In this document: positions 1 to 8,353 of the stretch, one piece after another | Position numbering within the stretch: position 1 is the stretch's first letter | How the letters are laid out: each line of letters starts with the position of its first letter | Assembly (NCBI RefSeq): GCF_004563925.1 | Contig: NZ_SPNJ01000001.1 | Coordinates: 1,054,001 to 1,118,000, forward strand | Direction of reading: 5' to 3' | From: Herbaspirillum sp. 3R11 | GTDB taxonomy: Bacteria > Pseudomonadota > Gammaproteobacteria > Burkholderiales > Burkholderiaceae_D | Length of the DNA: 64,000 nucleotides | Program-made: the position numbers and the translations under genes | Notes under the pieces: generated by a model | What the model was told of the DNA's origin: nothing | The model's input: only the letters and a program-made list of their open reading frames with translations | Database searches by the model: none

Positions 1-450
1 AACCTGCTTGATCGCCGCCTTGATGCGCGTGTAGGTACCGCAGCGGCAGATGTTGCCGCTCATGGCGTCGTCGATGTCCTTGTCGCTCGGATTGGGTGTG
101 GCGCGCAGCAGTGCGGTGGCCGACATGATCTGGCCGGCCTGGCAATAGCCGCATTGCGGCACACCCAGCGCCATCCAGGCCTCTTGCACCGATTTGCCGA
201 CCTTGTCTTCGGCGATGGCTTCGATGGTGGTGATCTTCTTGCCGACGGCGGCCGAGATCGGCGTGATGCAGGAGCGGATCGGTTCGCCGTCGAGGTGCAC
301 GGTACAGGCGCCGCACAGGGCCATGCCGCAGCCGAACTTGGTGCCGGTCATGCCGAGCTGGTCGCGCAGGGTCCAGAGGATGGGAGTGTCTTCGGGCAAA
401 TCGACGTTGTGCTGTTTGCCGTTGATGGTGAGTGCGGTGAGTGCGGGCAT
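1..450 (-). CDS. (2Fe-2S)-binding small subunit of a molybdenum hydroxylase, isoquinoline 1-oxidoreductase alpha-like (partial)
   Basis: The reverse strand reads an open frame from an ATG at 448-450 to the window edge, so the C-terminus is missing. The protein begins [20 protein letters not shown] and carries the plant-type ferredoxin cluster motif ([16 protein letters not shown], about residues 40-55). A second 2Fe-2S domain follows with CGYCQAGQ and CRCGTY. This two-cluster layout is that of the small electron-transfer subunit of xanthine-oxidase-family enzymes. About 150 residues is close to full length, and single-domain small subunits of this kind usually precede a molybdopterin large subunit, which would lie to the left of the window. 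The substrate cannot be told from this subunit. Confidence 0.85.
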   Translation of the reverse strand, partial: MPALTALTINGKQHNVDLPEDTPILWTLRDQLGMTGTKFGCGMALCGACTVHLDGEPIRSCITPISAAVGKKITTIEAIAEDKVGKSVQEAWMALGVPQCGYCQAGQIMSATALLRATPNPSDKDIDDAMSGNICRCGTYTRIKAAIKQV

Positions 451-609
451 TATTGTTCTACCTTTCCGACTTGGGTGGAGACCTAGTGAAGGAATGTTTC
501 GCTGCCACTGGCAAATGTAGCAGCAAATTCCGAGAGATGTCGGAGTATCGCAACGATTGTCCTACAGCGAAATGGCAGGCTTTGGAATTCTCGATTCCGT
601 TTTCAGGAA

Positions 610-1599
610 TTATCCGGCGACGACCGTCGGCGGCTCCAGCGGGAAATCTTCCGAGGCCGACAAGGTCTCCACCAACGCGTCGAACACCAGTCGCACACGC
701 GCCGGCACCGGGCCGCGCTGCGGCCGGTAGACGTACAGGTCCCAGGGCGCCGGTGCGATGTCCTGCAGCACCGTCACCAGCGAGCCGTCGCGCAGGTAGG
801 GCATTGCCATGAAGGCGCCGAGCTGGCCGAAGGCGATGCCGTCAAGGACGGCGCGGCGTTCGGTTTGCGGATCGTCGGTGACGAAGGCGGGCAGGCGCGG
901 ACCGAGCTGCTGGCCGTCGGCGAAATACCAAGGCCAAAGGCGACCGGTATTGCGGTCGACCATGGCGCTCATGGGGCGTTGCACCAGCTCGTCCAGCGTA
1001 GTCGGCGCGCCGTGGCGCGCGATCAGGTCGGGACTGGCGCAGACGAAGAAGGCTACCTTGGCCACCGCGCGCGCAACGTAGCGGCTGTCGCGCAGGAAGC
1101 CGATGCGGATGCCGATGTCGATCTTGTCGTCGACTGCGTCGGTAATGATTTCAGAAAGGCGCAGGTCCAGCGTGATGTCCGGATGCTGACGCGCAATGCG
1201 GTTGATGACCGGCAGCAGGTAGGTATGTGCCAGCGTGCTTGGCGCGGTGATGCGGACCACGCCGCTGAGGGCCTCGTCATTGCGGTGATTGTTGTCAAGA
1301 AACAAATCATCCAGCGCGTTGATCGACAACCGCGCGCGATGCATCAGCCGTTCGCCGAAGGCGGTGATGCGCACCTGGCGTGTGTTGCGGTGGAACAGCA
1401 ATTCGCCGAACGCGGCTTCCAGCTCCTTGACGGCGCGCGTCACGACCTGCGGCGAGATGCCCATGCGCACCGCGGCCTCGCGGAAATTGGCGCTTTCCGC
1501 AGCCATGCAGAAAATCCTCAGTTGCTCGATGCGGTTCAGCTTGTTCTCCCTGTTGCCGGCTGGTGCGTTCTCGATTGCATGTTGCAAGCGAGGGTGCAT
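610..1599 (-). CDS. LysR-family transcriptional regulator
   Basis: This 329-residue protein has an N-terminal winged helix-turn-helix (NFREAAVRMGISPQVVTRAVKELEAAFGE, in parts) and a LysR substrate-binding domain behind it. It lies in the same direction as, and just upstream of, the 2Fe-2S oxidoreductase subunit, so it may control that gene; this is inference. The first ATG adds about 20 residues before the conserved NRIEQLRIF start of the family, and no strong ribosome binding site precedes it. A downstream non-ATG start is therefore possible. An ATTCC-N7-GGAAT inverted repeat just upstream could be its own operator. Confidence 0.85.
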   Translation of the reverse strand: MHPRLQHAIENAPAGNRENKLNRIEQLRIFCMAAESANFREAAVRMGISPQVVTRAVKELEAAFGELLFHRNTRQVRITAFGERLMHRARLSINALDDLFLDNNHRNDEALSGVVRITAPSTLAHTYLLPVINRIARQHPDITLDLRLSEIITDAVDDKIDIGIRIGFLRDSRYVARAVAKVAFFVCASPDLIARHGAPTTLDELVQRPMSAMVDRNTGRLWPWYFADGQQLGPRLPAFVTDDPQTERRAVLDGIAFGQLGAFMAMPYLRDGSLVTVLQDIAPAPWDLYVYRPQRGPVPARVRLVFDALVETLSASEDFPLEPPTVVAG

Positions 1600-1616
1600 T
1601 TGGCGATGCCGGCATT

Positions 1617-1633
1617 ATTCCATAATCAGGAAT
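1617..1633. promoter_or_regulatory. Candidate LysR operator upstream of the LysR gene
   Basis: The sequence ATTCC, seven bases, GGAAT forms an inverted repeat with the T-N11-A spacing typical of LysR-type sites. It lies 18 bases upstream of the assigned start of the LysR gene, which suggests autoregulation. Only the symmetry and position support this. Confidence 0.35.
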
Positions 1634-1860
1634 CTACCGCGTGGGCAGATAAATCGGCGCAAATGTTCTATGGTGAAGAAGAAGGAGTCGGCGCGCAGAG
1701 CGGATGACAGAAATCGCGGAAAAGAGGAGGCGAAATAGAAGGAAAAATGGGGTTGAACTAAAGATTTTTGCCCCAGTCCCACAAGAAGAACGGGGCAAAA
1801 AGCTCGTGTTCCATCCGAGATTTATCCGATAGTGTTTGGCAAACCGGCAAGGGAGAAACA

Positions 1861-2112
1861 ATGAAAGTGGATGTGTACAAAAGGACCGAAGAAAACGATC
1901 TCTGTTCGTATCTGGTGGTGCCGCATGAAAAACCGTTACCCCAGGAAGTGGCCAGCACCGAGTGGCTGGTGCATGAGCTGGATGTCGACTTCGAGCGCAC
2001 CGGCAAAATCCATTTCACGCTCGATCCCGACGACGCTTTCCAGCAGATCGGCGAAAAGGGCTACGCCATCAGCCACCTGAATGACCGCACGACGGACGGC
2101 AACGTCCACTAG
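1861..2112 (+). CDS. Small conserved protein, possibly DUF6139-like
   Basis: The 83-residue protein begins MKVDVYKRTEENDLCSYLVV. A good ribosome binding site (GGGAGAAACA) sits directly before the ATG at 1861; an earlier in-frame ATG has none. It is acidic, has no signal peptide or membrane segment, and looks like a compact cytoplasmic domain. It resembles short Burkholderiales proteins filed as DUF6139, but I assign this from memory of the N-terminal pattern and give no function. The next small gene follows 69 bases downstream and may be co-transcribed. Confidence 0.65.
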   Translation: MKVDVYKRTEENDLCSYLVVPHEKPLPQEVASTEWLVHELDVDFERTGKIHFTLDPDDAFQQIGEKGYAISHLNDRTTDGNVH

Positions 2113-2181
2113 TTCGCATGACAACAGCGGCAACAACGCCGCGCGCCGGAACAAAGCAACGACCACGCAAAGGAGACCATC

Positions 2182-2415
2182 ATGCCGATCGAACAGCTGG
2201 GCGACTATGAAGTTGAGTATTCGGGCGTCAAACTGCCGGCCGACAATGGCGACTGGGCCGCCAACGTGGCGATCTTCGGCCCGTCGACTAATCCCATGCA
2301 CCGCAATCCGGTTTTTCCTTCACAGCGGGTGTTGATCGATACCGTGTTCCCGGATGAAAAGTCGGCGGAACAGGAGGCGCGCAAGGCTGCGGTGGCGATG
2401 CTTGAGCATCGTTGA
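2182..2415 (+). CDS. Hypothetical protein, 77 residues
   Basis: The protein begins MPIEQLGDYEVEYSGVKLPA and is preceded by AAAGGAGACCATC, a strong ribosome binding site. It is soluble and has no cysteine. Its sequence (GDWAANVAIFGPS, then VLIDTVFPDEKSAEQEAR) reads as a small alpha/beta fold rather than low complexity. I recognise no family. It probably forms a two-gene unit with the preceding small protein. Confidence 0.65.
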   Translation: MPIEQLGDYEVEYSGVKLPADNGDWAANVAIFGPSTNPMHRNPVFPSQRVLIDTVFPDEKSAEQEARKAAVAMLEHR

Positions 2416-2459
2416 CGGGAGGTTCAGCGAGTCCGATCAGTAACACGGCAACTGCGACT

Positions 2460-4061
2460 TCATCCCGGTTCAAACGCAGCCGGGATGTCGTCGTCGGCGC
2501 TGCAAACCTGGTTACGGCCACGGGCCTTGGCGGTGTAGAGCGCCTTGTCCGCGGCGCTGACCAGGTCCAGCAGATTGCAGGTCTTGGTCGGCACCGTTGC
2601 CTGCGCGCCGACGCTGACCGTGACGATACCGGTCGGATTCTTGCCATGCGGGATATTGAGTGCGCGTATGTCGGCGCAGATCTTTTCCGCCACGCTGATG
2701 GCGCCCTTGAGATCGGTGTTGGGCAGCAGAATGGCGAATTCCTCGCCGCCGTAGCGCGCCGACAGGTCGCCGGGGCGATTCATCTTGATCAGCTTGCCGA
2801 TCTTTTGCAGGCAGACGTCGCCGGCCGGATGGCCATAGGTGTCGTTGTATTTCTTGAAATGATCGACGTCGATCATCAACAGTCCCAGCGACTGGCGTTC
2901 GCGCTTGGCGCGATTGAATTCATTGGCCAGCGTGACATCGAACTGACGCCGGTTGGCGACGCCGGTGAGACCGTCCTCCAGCGCCATCTTTTGCAGCGTC
3001 TTGTTCATCTCCACCAGTTTTTCACGCGCCGACAGCAGCTTCTGCTGGGCCTGCGCGCGCAGCTTGATCTGGTTGACGAGACGCTTGCCCATCCACGCCA
3101 GCATGCCGACCAGAATCAGCACGCCGACCGACTGTAGCAATGTTTCGGTGCGCCAGCTGGCCAGCACTTCGTCATAAGACAATGCCGCAGTGACGAACAG
3201 CGGATATTTTTCCAGGCGCTTGTAGCTGTGCAGACGCTTGATGCCATCGGCGGCGGTGATGATGGCGATGCCGTTCTTGTTGCGCGAAGCATGATCGCTG
3301 ACGATGTTGCTGTTGCTGATGTTCTTGCCGATGATTTCACCGGAGGCCGGCCATTTCGCCAGCAGGATGCCGGGTTGCGTCGCCAGCAGGATTTCTCCGT
3401 GCTTGCCGATATCGAAACTGCGATAGAACTTGAGGAAGTATTCCACCTCCACCGAGGCCAGTACAACACCGGCGAAGCTGCCGTCCGGATGGTTGATGCG
3501 GCGTGATAGCGGGATGATCCAATCGCCGCTGGAACGGCTCTTCACCGGTTCACCGACGTGCGGATCCCGGTCTTCATGGGTCATGTGATAGATGAAATAT
3601 TCGCGATCGGCGTTATTGAGCTTCCACGGCGAATCGTCCATGGAGTTGACCATCCACTTGCCGGTCTGGTCGTAGACGAACAAGCCCTGGATCTGCGGCA
3701 ACTCCTTGACGTAGGACGCCAGCAGCGGATAAAGACGCGCCAGCGAATCGCGGTCCATGCCTTCGACTTCCAGCCGCTGCACCATGCCAAACAGCACCGA
3801 GTCGGCCGAGATCAGCGTTGCCTGGGCGTGTTCGGCCAGCGCGCGCGACAGGTTGGCGGTGGAGACCTGGGCGTCGTCGAGATCTTTGACGCGGACGTTC
3901 CAGGCAAAGGAAATGTGCAGGATCAGGATGGAAAGACAGACCAGGCCGACGAACACCGACGCGAAAATGCGCACGTTGACGCGCCTCGAGCGCGCCACGG
4001 CAGGCGTCTCGCCGAGTTCCGGCACATCAAGAGGGATGTTGGGCACTTCTTCGGTAGTCAT
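2460..4061 (-). CDS. Membrane-bound diguanylate cyclase with periplasmic Cache-type sensor
   Basis: This 533-residue protein should make cyclic-di-GMP from GTP. A transmembrane helix lies at about residues 30-53, followed by an extracytoplasmic region of some 260 residues with the look of a dCache/PDC sensor. A second helix lies near 318-340, then a short coiled linker and a C-terminal GGDEF domain. The active-site motif is GGEEF at 438-442. An RPGD inhibitory site starts nine residues before it, so product inhibition is expected. There is no EAL domain. No neighbour suggests the ligand. Confidence 0.93.
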   Translation of the reverse strand: MTTEEVPNIPLDVPELGETPAVARSRRVNVRIFASVFVGLVCLSILILHISFAWNVRVKDLDDAQVSTANLSRALAEHAQATLISADSVLFGMVQRLEVEGMDRDSLARLYPLLASYVKELPQIQGLFVYDQTGKWMVNSMDDSPWKLNNADREYFIYHMTHEDRDPHVGEPVKSRSSGDWIIPLSRRINHPDGSFAGVVLASVEVEYFLKFYRSFDIGKHGEILLATQPGILLAKWPASGEIIGKNISNSNIVSDHASRNKNGIAIITAADGIKRLHSYKRLEKYPLFVTAALSYDEVLASWRTETLLQSVGVLILVGMLAWMGKRLVNQIKLRAQAQQKLLSAREKLVEMNKTLQKMALEDGLTGVANRRQFDVTLANEFNRAKRERQSLGLLMIDVDHFKKYNDTYGHPAGDVCLQKIGKLIKMNRPGDLSARYGGEEFAILLPNTDLKGAISVAEKICADIRALNIPHGKNPTGIVTVSVGAQATVPTKTCNLLDLVSAADKALYTAKARGRNQVCSADDDIPAAFEPG

Positions 4062-4314
4062 TTATTTCGATTCCATTGTCGTTCCGGGAACGGCTATCGC
4101 TGAAATATAACTACGTGTTGTTTGGCGTCTTGGAATGTAATTGTGAATGTAATTATTATTCTCATCGCGAATTTTTTATACGATAGCAGCAATGTCAAAC
4201 CATGTGCGCGCCGAGCAGATGAATTTCTTCCGGTCATTTTTACGTTTCACCCATGGTGCAGAGGGCCGGGGGAAATGGTTTTCGTACGGTCGTTTTCTTG
4301 CCGGCCTGGCTTGC
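4062..4314. other. Intergenic region, no supported gene
   Basis: This spacer separates two leftward genes. It starts AT-rich, which fits a promoter for the diguanylate cyclase, then returns to average composition. Short frames in it have no good start signal, and I saw no strong hairpin. Confidence 0.5.
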
Positions 4315-4662
4315 TTATCGGACCGGCGGCATGCTTTGCCAGCGCAGACCTTGCACATTCTTCTCCTGTCCGAGGCAGCTCACCAGCCGCACCACGGAGG
4401 CGCGTTCCGGCGTCGAGCAGGCCAGCGACACGGTGAAGTCGATCAGCGCCTGATGCGGGCGCGGCTTGATTTCCAGTTGGTAACCCTGGTCGAAGCCGTG
4501 CTGCAACTGCAGCAGAATCAGCTCTTCGACGACCGGCGCCTGCTCGCGGCGGCATGAGGCGAACACCTGATAGGGCAGGCGTTCAGCGGCATTCTCATTG
4601 CCCGGGAAACAGTTGCCGTCAAAGAAGCCGTCCGGCCTGGTTTCCAGTTTGGTGATGCGCAT
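4315..4662 (-). CDS. Hypothetical protein, 115 residues
   Basis: The protein begins MRITKLETRPDGFFDGNCFP and is preceded by GGGGGAAAGGAAACCGCC, a convincing ribosome binding site. It is soluble, with the central pattern QHGFDQGYQLEIKPRPHQALIDF (in part) and three cysteines. The codon bias favours this strand. I recognise no family. It stands alone between the diguanylate cyclase and a divergent dehydrogenase gene. Confidence 0.6.
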   Translation of the reverse strand: MRITKLETRPDGFFDGNCFPGNENAAERLPYQVFASCRREQAPVVEELILLQLQHGFDQGYQLEIKPRPHQALIDFTVSLACSTPERASVVRLVSCLGQEKNVQGLRWQSMPPVR

Positions 4663-4829
4663 GGCGGTTTCCTTTCCCCCGGGCGTGTCGCATCTGCGGC
4701 GGCGCTACCCTTGATTTGCTTGTCGTTATGGTGCTTGCTGTCCTTGCGAGGGCGCCGGCGCGCCTCTGCAAATCCCACTAGAATTGCACCACTGCAGCTT
4801 ATCTCTTTCCCTCTCATTTCAATCTGACA

Positions 4830-5747
4830 ATGAAACCTCAACTACTGGCTCTTATTCATCTTTCCGAGGAAAGCAAGGCCGCCATCGGCAGCGCTTTCGA
4901 GATTATCTACGCACCCACGGCGGAAACGCGCGCAGCCGCCATCGCCGGCGCTGCGAAGGAGGTGCGGGTCGTGCTGACCAACGGTTCGACCGGCCTGACG
5001 GCGGCCGAGATGGATACGCTGGACAAGCTGGAACTGGCCTGCGCCTTGGGCGCCGGCTACGAAAACATCGACAGCGCGCATGCCGCCGCACGCGGCATCA
5101 AGATCGCCACAGGGGCGGGAACCAACGACGATTGCGTGGCCGATCACGCCATGGGTCTGGTGCTGGCGATCATGCGCAACATTCGTCAGCTCGATCTCTC
5201 CTGCCGCGAAGGCATCTGGCGCGACGCGCTGGTGCTGCCGCCGCAACTGGCCGGCAAGCGCCTAGGTGTGGCCGGCCTGGGCACCATCGGCAAAAAGATC
5301 GCGCGCCGTGCAGCCGCGTTCGACATGGAGATCGGTTATTTCAATCGCTCGCGCCGCGATGACGTCGACTACGCGTATTTCGGCAGCACTGAGCAATTGG
5401 CGGCATGGTGCGATGTCCTGGTGATCGCCACCCCGGGCGGCGCCGCCACGCGTCACCTGGTCGGTGCACGCGAGTTAAAGGCGCTGGGGCCGAAGGGTTT
5501 CCTGGTCAATATCTCGCGCGGCAGCGTGGTCGACACGGCAGCACTGGCCGCGGCGCTGGGCAAGGGGGAGCTGGGCGGCGCCGGGCTGGACGTCTACGAA
5601 AGCGAGCCGCAGCCGCCGCGCGAATTGCTGGAATTCAAGAATGTGGTGCTGACGCCGCACATGGCGGGCTGGTCGCCGGAAGCCATCACAGCGTCGATCA
5701 CCAAATTCCTGCGCAACACCGAGGCGCATTTCGCCGCCGTCGGCTAA
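4830..5747 (+). CDS. D-isomer-specific 2-hydroxyacid dehydrogenase
   Basis: This 305-residue NAD(P)-dependent oxidoreductase should reduce a 2-oxoacid such as glyoxylate, hydroxypyruvate or a 2-ketosugar acid. It has the family's nucleotide-binding glycine motif GLGTIGKKIA, with NRSRR after the second strand. That basic patch is usual in NADPH-using members. The catalytic residues are visible in order: Arg in NISRGSVVDT, Glu in GLDVYESEP and His in LTPHMAGW. Length fits the glyoxylate/hydroxypyruvate reductase group. The exact substrate is unknown. Confidence 0.88.
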   Translation: MKPQLLALIHLSEESKAAIGSAFEIIYAPTAETRAAAIAGAAKEVRVVLTNGSTGLTAAEMDTLDKLELACALGAGYENIDSAHAAARGIKIATGAGTNDDCVADHAMGLVLAIMRNIRQLDLSCREGIWRDALVLPPQLAGKRLGVAGLGTIGKKIARRAAAFDMEIGYFNRSRRDDVDYAYFGSTEQLAAWCDVLVIATPGGAATRHLVGARELKALGPKGFLVNISRGSVVDTAALAAALGKGELGGAGLDVYESEPQPPRELLEFKNVVLTPHMAGWSPEAITASITKFLRNTEAHFAAVG

Positions 5748-5793
5748 AAAACACCCGGGCACAACGCACTCCCACAAGGCGGGAAACTTGCCT

Positions 5794-5820
5794 GGCAAGA
5801 CTATTCACGATAGTCTTGCC
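5794..5820. repeat. Perfect 11-bp inverted repeat after the dehydrogenase gene
   Basis: GGCAAGACTAT, a five-base loop and ATAGTCTTGCC form a perfect hairpin 46 bases after the stop codon. No T-run follows, so it is not a classic intrinsic terminator. It could still end or protect the transcript. Confidence 0.55.
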
Positions 5821-5924
5821 GGCTTGTCGCGCCCGCACGCCGGCTTTTGTTCAAGTAAGCCGCGCCGGCGACGTTAAACCCAGCATAGAATTCGACTAAG
5901 TCAAACAAGAGAAAGCCGCTCACC

Positions 5925-6404
5925 ATGGACATGCCATCTCACCAACTCACCATGACCGTCCTGATGACGCCCGACATGGCCAATTTCTCCGGCAACGTGC
6001 ACGGCGGCACCATCCTCAAATTTCTCGATCAGGTCGCCTATGCCTGCGCCAGCCGCTACGCCGGCCAGTACGTGGTGACGCTGAGCGTGGACCAGGTGAT
6101 GTTTCGCCAGCCGATTCATGTCGGTGAACTGGTGAGCTTCCTGGCCAGCGTGAATCACACCGGCACCTCGTCGATGGAAGTCGGCATCAAGGTGGTCGCT
6201 GAAAACATCCGCACCCAGGAAGTGCGCCACGTCAACAGCTGCTTCTTCACCATGGTGGCGGTCGACGGCGAGCGCAAGCCGGTCGCGGTGCCGTCGCTGC
6301 GTCCGTTCACGGCCGAAGAAAAACGCCGTTTCGAAGCCGCCAAGCTGCGCAAGAAATTGCGCGCCGAGTTGTCGCACCGGTTCGACGAAGCCAAGCTGTC
6401 CTGA
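5925..6404 (+). CDS. Acyl-CoA thioesterase, YciA-type hotdog protein
   Basis: The 159-residue protein is a single hotdog domain that should hydrolyse acyl-CoA to free acid and CoA. The active-site region is visible as GNVHGGTILKFLDQVAY, with Asn24 and Asp36 in the positions used by this family, followed by the typical VTLSVDQVMFRQPIHVGE strand. The C-terminal 30 residues are basic and probably helical. It is the only gene between two spacers. Confidence 0.9.
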   Translation: MDMPSHQLTMTVLMTPDMANFSGNVHGGTILKFLDQVAYACASRYAGQYVVTLSVDQVMFRQPIHVGELVSFLASVNHTGTSSMEVGIKVVAENIRTQEVRHVNSCFFTMVAVDGERKPVAVPSLRPFTAEEKRRFEAAKLRKKLRAELSHRFDEAKLS

Positions 6405-6437
6405 TCCATCTCATCCAACCACCACGGGGGAAGTGAA

Positions 6438-6833
6438 ATGCTTGCCAGTTTCGCGACCCTGCTGGTGTTCCAGTGTCTGGGCGAGGGCATCACCTTCGCC
6501 CTGAAACTTCCCATTCCCGGCCCCGTCGTGGGCATGCTGTTGCTGTTCTTCACACTGGTCGCCTATCCGCCCCTGCTGGATCGGATCGAGGCCACCGGCA
6601 GCGAATTGCTGCGCCACCTGTCATTGCTGTTCGTGCCGGCCGGTGTCGGCATCGTCGCCGCTGCGGGGCAAGTGCGCGGACATTGGCTGACGATCATCCT
6701 GGCTGTCGTAGTGAGCACCTTGCTGACGCTGGCGGTTACAGCCGCCGTGACGCGCGCGGTAATGAACTGGCAAAACCGGCAGAACCAGCACGGCGATGGC
6801 AACAAGAAAGACGGCGAGGGCGACCATGCGTGA
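6438..6833 (+). CDS. CidA/LrgA family membrane protein
   Basis: The 131-residue protein has four predicted membrane helices and the family pattern LPIPGPVVGMLLLF near the start, followed by LSLLFVPAGVGI. CidA/LrgA proteins are holin-like and affect murein hydrolase activity and export of small organic acids. A charged, Gln/Asn-rich tail (residues 110-131) is cytoplasmic. GGGGGAAGTGAA before the ATG is a clear ribosome binding site. The reading frame overlaps the partner gene by eight bases, so the two are translated together. Confidence 0.9.
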   Translation: MLASFATLLVFQCLGEGITFALKLPIPGPVVGMLLLFFTLVAYPPLLDRIEATGSELLRHLSLLFVPAGVGIVAAAGQVRGHWLTIILAVVVSTLLTLAVTAAVTRAVMNWQNRQNQHGDGNKKDGEGDHA

Positions 6834-7566
6834 GCTGCCGCAATTCGGCCTGATCTGGGTCTACCTGGCGGCATCGCCGTTGCTGGGACTGACGCTGACC
6901 TTGTGCGCTTATGTCGTCGCGTACTGGATTTACAGTCGCTGCAAATTTTCGCCGCTGGCCAATCCGGTGGCGATCGCGATTGCGCTGGTCAGTACGGTCT
7001 TGCTGCTGAGCGGCATGCCCTACAGCGAGTACTTCGCCGGTGCGCAATTCGTCCACTTCCTGCTCGGCCCGGCCACGGTGGCGCTGGCGATTCCGCTGGC
7101 GCGTCAGTTGCCACGGCTGCGCAAATCCTTCCTGCCGCTGGCCTGCGGGCTGTTGGCGGGTTCGACGACAGCGATCGTGTCGGCGGTGGTGCTGACAATC
7201 TTGCTGGGCGGCTCGCCGCAACTGGCGTTTTCGATCGGTCCCAAGTCGGCCACTACGCCGATCGCCATGGGCGTGGCTGAAAAGCTCGGCGGCCTGCCGG
7301 CATTGACGGCAGTGCTGGTGATCAGTACCGGGATCTTTGGCGCCGTGGCGGCGCGCTTCCTGTTCAACCGCATGCGCATCGATTCGCCCGAGGTGCGCGG
7401 TTTTGCGCTCGGCGTGACCTCGCACGGCATCGGCACTGCCCGGGCGTTTCAGGTGAATCAGGAAATGGGCGCCTTCGCCGGTCTCGGCATGGGCCTCAAC
7501 GGCGTGTTGACAGCGTTCCTGGCGCCATGGCTGATACCGGTGTTCGTCGGCTTGCTGGCGCGTTAA
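6826..7566 (+). CDS. LrgB/CidB family membrane protein
   Basis: The 246-residue partner of the LrgA-like protein is almost entirely hydrophobic. It carries the LrgB signatures SATTPIAMG-like (SATTPIAMGVAEKLGG) and GVTSHGIGTARAFQ. I chose the ATG at 6826, which begins MRELPQFGLIWVYLA and overlaps the lrgA stop, over an earlier in-frame ATG inside lrgA. The stop codon shares TTAA with the convergent exporter gene. LrgAB-type pairs modulate autolysis or export pyruvate/glycolate-like acids; which applies here is unknown. Confidence 0.9.
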   Translation: MRELPQFGLIWVYLAASPLLGLTLTLCAYVVAYWIYSRCKFSPLANPVAIAIALVSTVLLLSGMPYSEYFAGAQFVHFLLGPATVALAIPLARQLPRLRKSFLPLACGLLAGSTTAIVSAVVLTILLGGSPQLAFSIGPKSATTPIAMGVAEKLGGLPALTAVLVISTGIFGAVAARFLFNRMRIDSPEVRGFALGVTSHGIGTARAFQVNQEMGAFAGLGMGLNGVLTAFLAPWLIPVFVGLLAR

Positions 7567-8309
7567 GCGAGAATCTTCGGCAGCGAGGATGCGAGCAGGG
7601 CGATGCCCGACAGCGTAAGCAAGCTTAATACGATCCTGCGAAAGGTCATCTCGCTGATGCCGTGGTAAAGCCGTGTCCCCAGCAGCGTCGGAATCAGCAT
7701 CGCGGGCGCCACCACTGCAAACATCGGCAAAGTCTTGCGCGTGATGATGCCGCTGCCGACATAGGTGGCGAAAGTCACGATTTGCATGGTCAGGTTGAAA
7801 TTCTGAATTACCGCGCGCTGCTCATCCTTGTCGAGCTGACGCAGATTGCACCACAGCGTCGGGATCACGCCGCTGAAACCTCCGATGCCGCCCATGAAGC
7901 CGCCGATGGCGCCGACTACGCCGTCGGCCAGTTTGCCGCCTGCGCGCAGCGCCGGCAATTTAGGCGTCAGCAGCATGACCGGACACCACACCGCCAGCAA
8001 GATGCCGAGGAAAACTTTGAACAGGTTTGCATTGAGCAACGGCAGCACGAATACGCCCAGCGGAATCCCGGCCAAGCCACCGATCACGAACGGCAGCAGG
8101 CGCGCCATGTTGACGCCGCGCCGCACCGAGAACATCGCCAGGATCTGACCCAGCAGCGAGCCGAACACCACCAGCGCCGCCGCCAGCATGGGATCGATGG
8201 TCCATACCCAGAACGACATCGCCACGAGAGCAAAAGCAAAGCCCGACAGGCCTTGCACGAAACCGGCGACCATCGCGCCGATGGCGATGATCAGGATGGT
8301 TGCATCCAT
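7563..8309 (-). CDS. TauE/SafE (TSUP) family sulfite or organosulfur exporter
   Basis: The 248-residue protein has about eight hydrophobic segments arranged as two similar halves. The first half contains GFVQGLSGFAFALV and the second GFMGGIGGFSGVIPTLW; these paired glycine-rich motifs mark the TSUP family. Members export sulfite, sulfoacetate or similar anions, or supply sulfur compounds. No sulfur-metabolism gene is adjacent, so the substrate is open. It sits tail to tail with lrgB and reads away from the MocR-type regulator's end with a 44-base spacer. Confidence 0.85.
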   Translation of the reverse strand: MDATILIIAIGAMVAGFVQGLSGFAFALVAMSFWVWTIDPMLAAALVVFGSLLGQILAMFSVRRGVNMARLLPFVIGGLAGIPLGVFVLPLLNANLFKVFLGILLAVWCPVMLLTPKLPALRAGGKLADGVVGAIGGFMGGIGGFSGVIPTLWCNLRQLDKDEQRAVIQNFNLTMQIVTFATYVGSGIITRKTLPMFAVVAPAMLIPTLLGTRLYHGISEMTFRRIVLSLLTLSGIALLASSLPKILA

Positions 8310-8353
8310 GTGTTATTCCATTCCCGTGTTGTTCTTGTCTGCGGTTCGCGACA

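Noticed and set aside
5794-5820. Hairpin after the dehydrogenase gene as an intrinsic terminator
   Set aside because: The stem is perfect but no T-run follows; kept as an inverted repeat only.
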